Below the pieces are notes generated by a model, which was not told where the DNA came from, did not search any database, and worked only from the letters and a program-made list of their open reading frames with translations. DNA of 64,000 nucleotides from DASXMT01 sp963812965 (lineage in GTDB: Bacteria > Actinomycetota > Acidimicrobiia > Acidimicrobiales > RAAP-2): contig CAWEXG010000003.1 of the NCBI GenBank assembly GCA_963812965.1, positions 1 through 64,000 of the forward strand. Direction: 5' to 3'. Positions within the stretch are counted from its first letter, which is position 1; each line of letters begins with the position of its first letter. A program made the translations under genes and the position numbers. Positions 42,924 to 50,551 of this stretch are shown here, piece by piece.

Positions 42924-45182
42924 TCAGCCGATGTTGAGGGCGCGCACCAGGTAGTACGTGGCCGGCAACACGAAGAGCAAGGCGTCGACCCGGTCAAGGA
43001 TACCGCCGTGACCAGGGAGAAGAGTTCCCATGTCCTTCAGGTGCAGATCTCGCTTCAGCAGCGACTCGCACAGGTCGCCGATGGGGGCGACGAACGCCAC
43101 CATCACGCCGAGCACCGCCGCCGTGCCGGGAGTCCACGGATGAATGGAGCCCACCAGAGCAGCCGAGACCACGACCGAGAGGACCAGGCCACCGGCCCAC
43201 CCCTCCCAGGTCTTGTTCGGGCTGATCGTGGGAGCAAGCGGGTGACGACCAACCCACTTGCCGACGACCAGGCCACCGATGTCGTTGGCCACGGTGGCGA
43301 TGATGGCGCCGAGCAGGAAGGCGATGCCGTGACGGTTCGGGAAGGTCGACGGAGCCAGTAATAGGGCGGCGAAGCACCCGAAGAGCGAGATCCACCCCAC
43401 GGTGAGAAACGTCGCTGCTGCCCCGGCGACCGGTGCTCCACGCTCGATGCCCACGAGATACCAGAGGAAGGTGAACACCCCGATGAGGACCAGGACCAAC
43501 GGGACGGCGGAAGGGCCCTTGGCGTAGGCAGCGATCATCAGGACCACCGTTCCCACCAGGCCGAGCAGGGTTGCCGGGTGGTACCCGGCACGCCGCAGAA
43601 CGGCAAAGCACTCACCGGCGGCGAAGGTCACCGCCACGGTGCACAGGATCACAGCGGGCACAGTGCCCAGGGCAAAGAGCACGAGGACCACGACAGCGGC
43701 AGCAGCCCCAGTGGCGATGCGGACTCCGATGTTGGTGCCTCCTCCCGGGATGTGGTCGTCCGGTCCCCCGGTTGCGCGATCCAGGTGGCGTGCTGCACCC
43801 CCATCTGGTTGGGGTGCGCGGCGGCGAAGGCCCGACGACCTTTCCTCGTCGGCACCGTAGGAGTCCGAGTCCTGTTCCGGCCACTGACGCTCGGCAGAGC
43901 GACGCGGACGCTTGGACCAGGACGGTCGGTGCGGGTGCCGACGGGAAGAGTCGGGGTCCTGGGCATCGGTGTCGTCGGCCCAGTCGGTGGAGCGCTCGGG
44001 CGCTTCTCGTTCGAACAGCTCTTCGGCTCGATCGGGGGTGGTGGACGCCGACCGGTCGGCCGCGGCCAGTCCGGCAATCCCGCCACGTCGAAGGCCGACA
44101 CCGGGCACCTCGGTGACCGATGCTCCCGGGGGTTCGGCAGCCAACGCCTCGGCACTCGGGTCGCCCAGCGCTCCCTCGGGTCGACGGGCTCGGATCCGGC
44201 TCGACCGTCCGCCGCGACGCGAACGCCCGGATCGGACCGCAACGGGAGGTTCGGTCATCGGGTCGATGGGATCGGTGAAGCCGGCGTTCGGGTCCATCTC
44301 CGGTTCGGGACCCTCACCGGCACCGTGATGCACCACCGGGATCGCCTGGGTGACCGGGTCGATGGTGGAGTACGGAGTACCGGGGTCGACGGGGGCGTGA
44401 TCACCGCGGTCGGTACCGGCATCGTCGTACCGGTAGTCGAAGTCGCCGTGTTCGGGAGCAGCACCGGCACCACTGGCAGGAGCACCGGTGTCAGCACTGA
44501 CGGCAGGGATCCTGTCGGTGTCGTCCGGAAGGTCGAACTCCCATGGACGGCGCACCGGATCGGGCGCTTCGTTCTCGTCGAGCGAGCCGAGCGAGGTCTC
44601 CTCGGCGTAGAGATCCGGGTCGAAGTGGTCGTCGTGAGCAGCCCAGTCGCTGTGCTCCTCCCGCCAGGTGGGCGCCGACCGGTTGCCCGACTCTCCAGTG
44701 TCCCGGGCCAGTACCGGCGGGACCTGGCCCGTCGGTGGCTCGGTCCAGTGGGGCAGGACGCTCGACGCGTCGGCGGACGGGGCCTCTGCAACCGGGTCTA
44801 TCGGATAGAAGACCGGCTCGATGGGTTCCGGTCGGTCAGGGGCACGGTGCTCGAGCGGCTCGTTCGGCAGGACTACCCCCCCTGCTGGTTCCGGAGAGAG
44901 CGGTAGCGTCCAGGGCGCCGGCTCCGGAGGCTCGTTGGATCCGAGCAGGCCCAACGGCTGTTCGACCTCAGACGGCGTCGATCGGGCCGGGCGTACGGAA
45001 CCCCCCGGTTGGACGGTATCCCCCGGCTCGATCGGGTCGGCTCGGACGACCGGCACCTTGCCCGTTGCCTCGCCCGCCGTCTCGGCGCCGATGATCCGCA
45101 CGCGGCCACTGCTCGGGCCGGTTCCCGGATACGACTCGTCTTCGGTTGTCTCGTCCTGTTGCAGGTCGTCGCGGTCGTCCAC
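42924..45182 (-). CDS. cdsA: Phosphatidate cytidylyltransferase with a ~480-residue disordered N-terminal extension
   Basis: The C-terminal 270 residues are a typical membrane CDP-diacylglycerol synthase: about seven hydrophobic helices, WEGWAGG, APIGDLCESLLKRDLHLKDMG and the signature LLPGHGGILDRVDALLF. It makes CDP-diacylglycerol for phospholipid synthesis. The GTG at 45182 has GGAGGAA upstream and opens about 480 residues before the first helix. These are rich in Pro, Glu, Asp and Ser with acidic and basic stretches (RSGRSRRGGRSSRIRARRPE) and no hydrophobic segments. The frame is open throughout with no better internal start and ribosome site, so I take the extension as part of the protein. 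Its function is unknown; a cytoplasmic interaction or membrane-domain scaffold role is possible. Confidence 0.92.
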   Translation of the reverse strand: MDDRDDLQQDETTEDESYPGTGPSSGRVRIIGAETAGEATGKVPVVRADPIEPGDTVQPGGSVRPARSTPSEVEQPLGLLGSNEPPEPAPWTLPLSPEPAGGVVLPNEPLEHRAPDRPEPIEPVFYPIDPVAEAPSADASSVLPHWTEPPTGQVPPVLARDTGESGNRSAPTWREEHSDWAAHDDHFDPDLYAEETSLGSLDENEAPDPVRRPWEFDLPDDTDRIPAVSADTGAPASGAGAAPEHGDFDYRYDDAGTDRGDHAPVDPGTPYSTIDPVTQAIPVVHHGAGEGPEPEMDPNAGFTDPIDPMTEPPVAVRSGRSRRGGRSSRIRARRPEGALGDPSAEALAAEPPGASVTEVPGVGLRRGGIAGLAAADRSASTTPDRAEELFEREAPERSTDWADDTDAQDPDSSRRHPHRPSWSKRPRRSAERQWPEQDSDSYGADEERSSGLRRRAPQPDGGAARHLDRATGGPDDHIPGGGTNIGVRIATGAAAAVVVLVLFALGTVPAVILCTVAVTFAAGECFAVLRRAGYHPATLLGLVGTVVLMIAAYAKGPSAVPLVLVLIGVFTFLWYLVGIERGAPVAGAAATFLTVGWISLFGCFAALLLAPSTFPNRHGIAFLLGAIIATVANDIGGLVVGKWVGRHPLAPTISPNKTWEGWAGGLVLSVVVSAALVGSIHPWTPGTAAVLGVMVAFVAPIGDLCESLLKRDLHLKDMGTLLPGHGGILDRVDALLFVLPATYYLVRALNIG

Positions 45183-45227
45183 GTCGGTTCTTCCTCCCGA
45201 GCGACGGCCTTGAGCCGTCGCCGTGCG

Positions 45228-45797
45228 TCAGATCTCGAGGAGCTCGTGCTCCTTGTGGGCCAGGAGCCGGTCGATGGCGGTTACCTGGTCGTGCGTGACC
45301 TTGTCGAGGTCCTTTTCCACTCGCTCGATCTCATCACTCGAAACGTCTCCGGCCTTCTCGAGGGCGTCGAGATCGTGACGAGCAGATCGACGAAGGTTAC
45401 GGACGGTCACCCGCCCATCTTCGGCCTTCTGCTTCACCACTCTCACCAGGTCCTTCCGTCGTTCCTCGGTGGGCACCGGGAAAGACAGTCGGATCACATT
45501 ACCGTCGTTGGACGGCTGGATGCCCAGGTCGGAGCCCTGGATCGCTTTTTCGATGGCGCCGAGCGATCCCTTGTCGTACGGAGAGATGATCAGCAGGCGA
45601 GCCTCGGGAACGTTGAACCCAGCCAACTGCCGCAGCTCGGTCTCGACCCCGTAGTACTCGACCTTCAGGTGCTCGACCAGTGCCGGGGTGGCACGGCCGG
45701 TGCGTACCGAGCTGAACTCGCTCTGGGTGTGCTCGACCGCCTTTTCCATGCGCTCCCGTGCTTCAGCCACGACCAGAGCAGTGAGATCGTCATCCAT
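45228..45797 (-). CDS. frr: Ribosome recycling factor
   Basis: Splits post-termination ribosomes with EF-G. 189 residues with EFSSVRTGRATPALVEHLKVEYYG, a PYDKGSLGAIEKAIQGSDLGIQPSNDGN core and RRSARHDLDALEKAGDVSSDE. Full length, with the usual order pyrH-frr-cdsA. The first residues MDDDLTALVVAEARERMEKAVEH are standard. Confidence 0.97.
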   Translation of the reverse strand: MDDDLTALVVAEARERMEKAVEHTQSEFSSVRTGRATPALVEHLKVEYYGVETELRQLAGFNVPEARLLIISPYDKGSLGAIEKAIQGSDLGIQPSNDGNVIRLSFPVPTEERRKDLVRVVKQKAEDGRVTVRNLRRSARHDLDALEKAGDVSSDEIERVEKDLDKVTHDQVTAIDRLLAHKEHELLEI

Positions 45798-45867
45798 TAG
45801 CGAACCAGCGTAGCGACGATGGTCGGTCCGCAGCGGCCCGACGTTCCCAACTGGGGGTTTGGGAGAT

Positions 45868-45899
45868 CTGCACTGCGTTCATCCTGCACTGCGTTCATC
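45868..45899. repeat. Exact 16-bp tandem duplication spanning the pyrH stop codon
   Basis: CTGCACTGCGTTCATC occurs twice in a row; the pyrH stop lies in the copy nearer the gene and the second copy sits just beyond it. It looks like slippage between pyrH and frr. Confidence 0.85.
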
Positions 45900-46614
45900 G
45901 GACCATGGTCCCTATGGCTTCGCCACCGAGCGCCTTGTGGATGTTGCCCGGCCCCATCAGGTCGAAGACCAGGATGGGCAGTCCGTTGTCCTTACAGAAG
46001 GTGATGGCGGTGAGGTCCATCACCCGAAGGTCCTTGGACACGACCTCCATGAAGCTCACCTCGTCGTAACGAGTGGCCGTCGGGTCGAGCTTCGGGTCGG
46101 CGGTGTAGACGCCGTCCACCCCGCCGTGGGTGCCCTTGCACAGGAGCTCTGCCTCGATCTCCGCCGCCCGCAGGGCGGCCGAGGTATCGGTGGTGAAGTA
46201 GGGGTTGCCCATCCCGGCGGCGAAGACGACGATTCGCCCCTTCTCCAGGTGGCGGATGGCGCGGCGCCGGATGTACGGCTCGGCGACCTCGGCCATCTGC
46301 ACAGCGGACAACACTCGTGTGGCCTGGTTCTGATGCTCCAGCGCGTCCTGAAGGGCCAGCGCGTTGATCACCGTCCCCAACATTCCCATGGTGTCCGAGG
46401 TGGCGCGATCCATCCCGGCTCCAGCACCGGTGGTGCCTCGCCAGATGTTTCCCCCACCCACCATGACCGCCAGCTCCAGATCGAGCTCTTCTCTGGCACC
46501 AGCGATCTCCACGGCGATGCGTTCAACCACCGAGGCGTCGATGGTCTCATCGGAGGCAGAGGAGGCGAGAGCCTCCCCCGACATCTTTAAAACGATCCGA
46601 CGTGGATCTCCCAC
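45895..46614 (-). CDS. pyrH: Uridylate kinase (UMP kinase)
   Basis: Phosphorylates UMP to UDP. 239 residues, amino-acid-kinase fold: VLKMSGEALASS, LAVMVGGGNIWRG, DRATSDTMGMLGTVINALALQDALE, RRAIRHLEKGRIVVFAAGMGNPYFTTDTSAALRAAEI and KGTHGGVDGVYTADPK. Complete. Eleven bases downstream of tsf on the same strand. Confidence 0.97.
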   Translation of the reverse strand: MGDPRRIVLKMSGEALASSASDETIDASVVERIAVEIAGAREELDLELAVMVGGGNIWRGTTGAGAGMDRATSDTMGMLGTVINALALQDALEHQNQATRVLSAVQMAEVAEPYIRRRAIRHLEKGRIVVFAAGMGNPYFTTDTSAALRAAEIEAELLCKGTHGGVDGVYTADPKLDPTATRYDEVSFMEVVSKDLRVMDLTAITFCKDNGLPILVFDLMGPGNIHKALGGEAIGTMVR

Positions 46615-46624
46615 TGCCAGGTCC

Positions 46625-47419
46625 TCAGTCGCCGATGACGACCTGGGCGAACCGGGTCACCTTGGCCGAACCGAGCAGGTCGGCGATGGTCTGCTTCTCG
46701 TTCTTGATGAAAGCCTGGTCCACGAGGACACGATCCTTGTACCAACCGTTGAGCCGACCCTCGATGATCTTGGGCAGCGCAGCGTCGGGCTTTCCCTCGT
46801 TGCGAGCGATCTCCTCGACGGTGGCCCGTTCGGCTGCCACCTCACTGTCGGGCACGTCGTCTCGGCTGACATAGCTGGGCCGGGCGAAGGCGATGTGCGC
46901 AGCGATGTCGTGGGCCACCTCCTCGGTGCCGCCTTCAACGGCCACGACCACTGCGTTCACACCCCTGCCACCCTGCAGGTGAAGGTACGAGTCGACGACG
47001 CCGTCGCTGCCGGCGTCGATCCGGACGACCCGTCCCACCGAGATGTTCTCCTTCAACGTCGTCTTCAGCCGGTCGATCTCGTCCTGGCGTTCGGCGGCGG
47101 CATCCTCACCCTTGGCCGCCACCAGCTGAGCGATCTCGTTGACAAGGTTGACGAACTCCTGCGACATGGCCACGAAGTCGGTCTCGCTCTTCAGCTCCAC
47201 GATGGCGGCGGTGTTCCCGTCGCGACCGATGGCCACGGCACCCTGGGTGGCCTCCCGGCCGGCACGCTTGTCAGCACTGCCCAGACCCTGGACACGCAGC
47301 CACTTCACTGCGTCCTCCATATTGCCGTCGCTCTCCTCGAGCGCACGCTTGGCGTCGAGCATGCCGGCACCGGAGGACTGGCGCAGAGCTTGAACGTCCT
47401 TGGCGGTGAATTCGGGCAC
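46625..47419 (-). CDS. tsf: Translation elongation factor Ts
   Basis: Nucleotide exchange factor for EF-Tu. 264 residues: UBA-like start EFTAKDVQALRQSSGAGMLDAKRALEESDGNMEDAVKWLR, then the core with TDFVAMSQEFVNLVNEIA and AHIAFARPSYVSRDDVP; C-terminus ends in DRVLVDQAFIKNEKQTIADLL. Only two bases from the rpsB stop, so rpsB-tsf is one transcript. Confidence 0.97.
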   Translation of the reverse strand: MPEFTAKDVQALRQSSGAGMLDAKRALEESDGNMEDAVKWLRVQGLGSADKRAGREATQGAVAIGRDGNTAAIVELKSETDFVAMSQEFVNLVNEIAQLVAAKGEDAAAERQDEIDRLKTTLKENISVGRVVRIDAGSDGVVDSYLHLQGGRGVNAVVVAVEGGTEEVAHDIAAHIAFARPSYVSRDDVPDSEVAAERATVEEIARNEGKPDAALPKIIEGRLNGWYKDRVLVDQAFIKNEKQTIADLLGSAKVTRFAQVVIGD

Positions 47420-47421
47420 GA

Positions 47422-48474
47422 TCAGACCTCCTCGGTGAGTACGGAGGCTTCACCGGCGGGAGCAGGTTCATCAACGGCTGGCGCTGCCTCGGACACTGGA
47501 GCCGGGGTGACGGCAGGGGCTGGGGCTGGCTCTGCGGCAGGAGTCGGTGGGACCTCAGCTGGCGGTGCAGGAGGCGCTGCGGCCTCGGCTGACGGTGCAG
47601 GAGGGGCGGCGGGTATTGGTGCAGCAGGCGCTGCGGCTTCGGCTGGCGGTGTAGGAGGGGCGGCGGGTGCTGGTGCTGCCGGTGCTGCGGCTTCGGCTGG
47701 CGGTGTAGGAGGGGCGGCGGGTGCTGGAGGGGCGGCGGGTGCCGGTGCCGCCTTGGGCTCGGGGGCCGGCGTCTTGGCCGGGCGCTGCTGGGCGATGAAG
47801 CGGCCTTCGACCACCGCGTCGGCGATCACTCGGCACAGGAGCGTGCCTGACCGGATGGCGTCGTCGTTCCCCGGGATCACATGGGAGATGACGTCGGGAT
47901 CGCAGTTGGTGTCGACGACGGCGACGATGGGAAGTCCGAGCTTATTGGCCTCGGTGACTGCGATGTGCTCCTTCTTCGTGTCGATCACGAAGATGGCGTC
48001 GGGCAGGCGGTCGAGGCCACGGATACCACCCAGGTTGCGCTGGAGCTTCTCGAGCTCACGTGTGTGGCGCAAGGCCTCCTTCTTCGGCATGGCGTCGAAG
48101 TCGCCGGCCTTCTGCATGGCCTCGAACTCCTGCATGCGCTTCACTCGGGTCGACACCGTCTGGAAGTTGGTCAGCATCCCGCCCAACCAGCGCTCGTTCA
48201 CATACGGCATGCCGCAAGCATCGGCGTAGGTGGCCACCGGGCCCTGCGTCTGCTTCTTCGTCCCCACGAAGAGGATGGTCCCGCCCGAAGCGACCAGGTC
48301 GCGGGTGTAGGAGTAGGCCTCCTCGATCCCGCGCATGGTCTGGCGCAGATCGATCAGGTAGATCCCGTTGCGCTCCCCCAGGATGAACCGGCGCATCTTC
48401 GGGTTCCACCTGCGGGTCTGGTGGCCGAAGTGGACCCCGGCCCCCAGCAGTTGCTTCATCGTGACGACAGCCAT
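47422..48474 (-). CDS. rpsB: 30S ribosomal protein S2 with a long Pro/Ala-rich C-terminal tail
   Basis: S2 core (residues 1 to about 230): AVVTMKQLLGAGVHFGHQTRRWNPKM, YLIDLRQTMRGIEEAY, VGTKKQTQGPVATYADACGMPYVNERWLGGMLTNF and IPGNDDAIRS. About 115 further residues are almost only Pro, Ala and Glu, with the unit PAAPPTPPAEAAA repeated and drifting. Bacterial S2 normally ends soon after the core. ATG 48474 has AAGGAGA upstream. The longer reading frame running on into the recombinase gene is an artefact of the shifted frame there. Confidence 0.95.
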   Translation of the reverse strand: MAVVTMKQLLGAGVHFGHQTRRWNPKMRRFILGERNGIYLIDLRQTMRGIEEAYSYTRDLVASGGTILFVGTKKQTQGPVATYADACGMPYVNERWLGGMLTNFQTVSTRVKRMQEFEAMQKAGDFDAMPKKEALRHTRELEKLQRNLGGIRGLDRLPDAIFVIDTKKEHIAVTEANKLGLPIVAVVDTNCDPDVISHVIPGNDDAIRSGTLLCRVIADAVVEGRFIAQQRPAKTPAPEPKAAPAPAAPPAPAAPPTPPAEAAAPAAPAPAAPPTPPAEAAAPAAPIPAAPPAPSAEAAAPPAPPAEVPPTPAAEPAPAPAVTPAPVSEAAPAVDEPAPAGEASVLTEEV

Positions 48475-48572
48475 AACTCTCCTTACCAACGGTTCTTCCT
48501 CCCCGGCTGCAGCACCCCGCCAGAGCGGGGCGACCGTGGACGCGGCCGGGTGCGTGAGTGTTCTCGCGATTC

Positions 48573-48592
48573 GCTCCTCCACACGGAGGAGC
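48573..48592 (-). other. Hairpin in the rpsB leader
   Basis: GCTCCTCC, ACAC loop, GGAGGAGC: a perfect 8-bp stem about 100 bp before rpsB. It could be an S2 autoregulatory or attenuation structure, or the end of the upstream transcript. The 286-bp gap between xerC and rpsB shows no gene. Confidence 0.4.
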
Positions 48593-48760
48593 AGAGCAAT
48601 GTTACAGGTCAAGCGCCCCCTCCTCCACCACGCCGGCAAACCGGACCGGCCCGTCGGCAGAGAGGCCAGAGGAACAAAGGGCGGGGCCGAGGAAAAGAGA
48701 GGAGCCGATGGTGGGCACGGTGGAGTCCAATCACCCCCATACCCCACCGTGTCAAACAGC

Positions 48761-49683
48761 TCAGGCCCGGGGGTGGCTCCCTTCGTAGACGGCGAGGAGG
48801 CGTTCCTTGCTGACGTGTGTGTACACCTGGGTGGTCTGCAGGCTGGCGTGGCCCAAGAGCTCCTGGACGACCCGGAGATCGGCTCCCCCGTCCAGGAGGT
48901 GGGTGGCAAACGTGTGACGCAGAGCGTGGGGGTGGGTGGGGACCGGCGAACGTCGATCGAGGATCCGACGAACGTCCCTCGTCCCCAACCGGTTGCCGCG
49001 CCGGTTGAGAAAGAGCGCCTCGGGGGGCTCGACGGCTTGAACAGCAACGAGCGCCCCGCGGTGCACCACTGCGCCACTGCCTGGACGCAACGGTCGTGCA
49101 TCAGCACCTGGCGTTCCTTGTCTCCTTTCCCCACGACGACGGCCAGCCGCTGCTCGATATCGATCCGGTCCAGATCGAGGCCGCACAGCTCCGCCACCCG
49201 GATCCCGGATCCGTAGAGGAGCTCGAGCACGGCGTCGTCTCGAAGGCGGACGGCGCCGTCGACAGGTTTGGGGGTAGCAGTCTGAGGGGATGCGGCGTCG
49301 TTCGAGGGCTTCGAAGCAGCAAGGTTCGCCGGCTCGAGAAGCTGGTTCAGCTCGGCACGACCCAGTACCCGCGGAAGGCGGGAGTCAGGCGATGGGGCCG
49401 ACAGCCGCACCGAAGGGTCCCCGGCGAGGAGGCCCCGACGGTGACACCAGGAAAAGTAGGTGCGGAGGGCAGCGGCCTTCCGGGCGATGGTGGCCTTGGC
49501 GTATCGGCGGGTGGCCAGATACGCCAGGTAACGACGGAGCACGATCCTGTCGACGTCCTTCGGACCCGCTGCTCCCCCACGTTCGGCCCACTGGGTGAAC
49601 GACTCCAGATCGGAGGCGTACGCCCGCAGCGTCGAGGGCGCATGACCCCCGAGCGAGCGCTGGAACGCCTCGAGCTCCCACAT
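48761..49683 (-). CDS. xerC: Site-specific tyrosine recombinase XerC/D, with one apparent frameshift
   Basis: Resolves chromosome dimers at dif. Two frames together rebuild about 307 residues, the family length. N-terminal SAM-like domain (LEAFQRSLGGHAPSTLRAYASDLESF) and the first active-site arginine LLYGSGIRVAELCGL with lysine VGKGDKERQV are in one frame. ALFLNRRGNRLGTRDVRRIL, HALRHTFATHLLDGG (His/Arg), LLGHASLQTTQVYTHV (His, nucleophile Tyr) are in the next. The switch falls at a run of six G on the plus strand (49022-49027, six C in the coding sense); one more C would restore the frame. All catalytic residues exist, so a sequencing slip is more likely than decay. Start taken as ATG 49683. 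Confidence 0.9.
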
Positions 49684-49860
49684 ACCTCCAGGGTACCTGG
49701 GCAAACCGGGGCCAACCCGGACCAACCGGAACGTGAGGGCGATAGCCTCTCGAACAGGTCGAAAGCCATCACGACCCGATCACCCCCGAGGTCAGGCCAC
49801 GTTCGGACCGATTGCCGGTGCTATCGGTCCACTCGGACCTGGTTAAATTCGCGAGGATCT

Positions 49861-50538
49861 ATGAGCCGCATCCTGATCATCGAGGACGACGAACGGATCC
49901 GCTCATCCATGCGCATGGCGTTGGAAGACGAAGGCTATGTCGTCGACGACCTGGCCAGCGGCGAAGAGGGCGTGGCTCGCTTCGCCGAGCAACCGGCGGA
50001 CCTGGTGCTCATCGACTTGATGCTGCCGGGTATCGACGGCTTCGAGGCCTGCAGGACGCTGCGCCGCCACAGCACGGTCCCGGTGATCATGGTGACGGCC
50101 CGTTCGGACACCCACGACGTGGTGGCCGGGCTCGAGGCCGGAGCCGACGACTACGTCACCAAGCCATTCGTGGCCAAGGAGCTGGCTGCCCGGATCCGTG
50201 CCCTGCTCCGACGAGCCCGTCCCGTCAACGACGGTCCGGACGTGTTGACCTTCGGCGACGTCGAGCTGGTCCCCGAAGCGGGCGTGGTCCGGCGGGGCGA
50301 TCAGGAGGTGCACTGCACCCGGACCGAGTTCCGGCTGCTGTGCGAGCTGGCCGAGAACCCGGGCAAGGTGCTGAGCAGGGAGCAGCTGCTCGAGCGGGTC
50401 TGGGGATACGACTACTTCGGCGACGGGCGCCTGGTCGATGTGCACGTCCGCAGGCTTCGCACCAAGGTCGAGACCGATCCGGCCAACCCTCAGTTCATCC
50501 TCACCGTACGGGGCATGGGCTACAAGCTGGCCGTCTGA
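49861..50538 (+). CDS. OmpR/PhoB-family response regulator (MtrA-like)
   Basis: 225 residues: receiver domain with the acidic pair IIEDDERIR, phosphoacceptor Asp in LVLIDLMLPGIDGFE (about residue 53), VTAR and KPF lysine; then a winged-helix DNA-binding domain ending RLVDVHVRRLRTKVETDP and VRGMGYKLAV. The ATG at 49861 follows GAGGAT, with a TTAAAT box about 12 bp further upstream. Order regulator-kinase-GerMN lipoprotein equals mtrA-mtrB-lpqB, so it probably controls cell-wall/division genes; RegX3- or PrrA-type roles are alternatives. In the 177-bp gap upstream I see nothing else. Confidence 0.93.
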   Translation: MSRILIIEDDERIRSSMRMALEDEGYVVDDLASGEEGVARFAEQPADLVLIDLMLPGIDGFEACRTLRRHSTVPVIMVTARSDTHDVVAGLEAGADDYVTKPFVAKELAARIRALLRRARPVNDGPDVLTFGDVELVPEAGVVRRGDQEVHCTRTEFRLLCELAENPGKVLSREQLLERVWGYDYFGDGRLVDVHVRRLRTKVETDPANPQFILTVRGMGYKLAV

Positions 50539-50551
50539 GACTGCGCTCGCT

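Noticed and set aside
46364..48229. 621-codon plus-strand ORF with glycine/alanine repeats
   Set aside because: Antisense of pyrH, tsf and the Pro/Ala tail of rpsB; no ribosome site or family similarity.
47422..49725. A 767-residue recombinase-S2 fusion frame
   Set aside because: It arises only because the xerC frameshift runs into the rpsB frame; rpsB has its own start and ribosome site at 48474.
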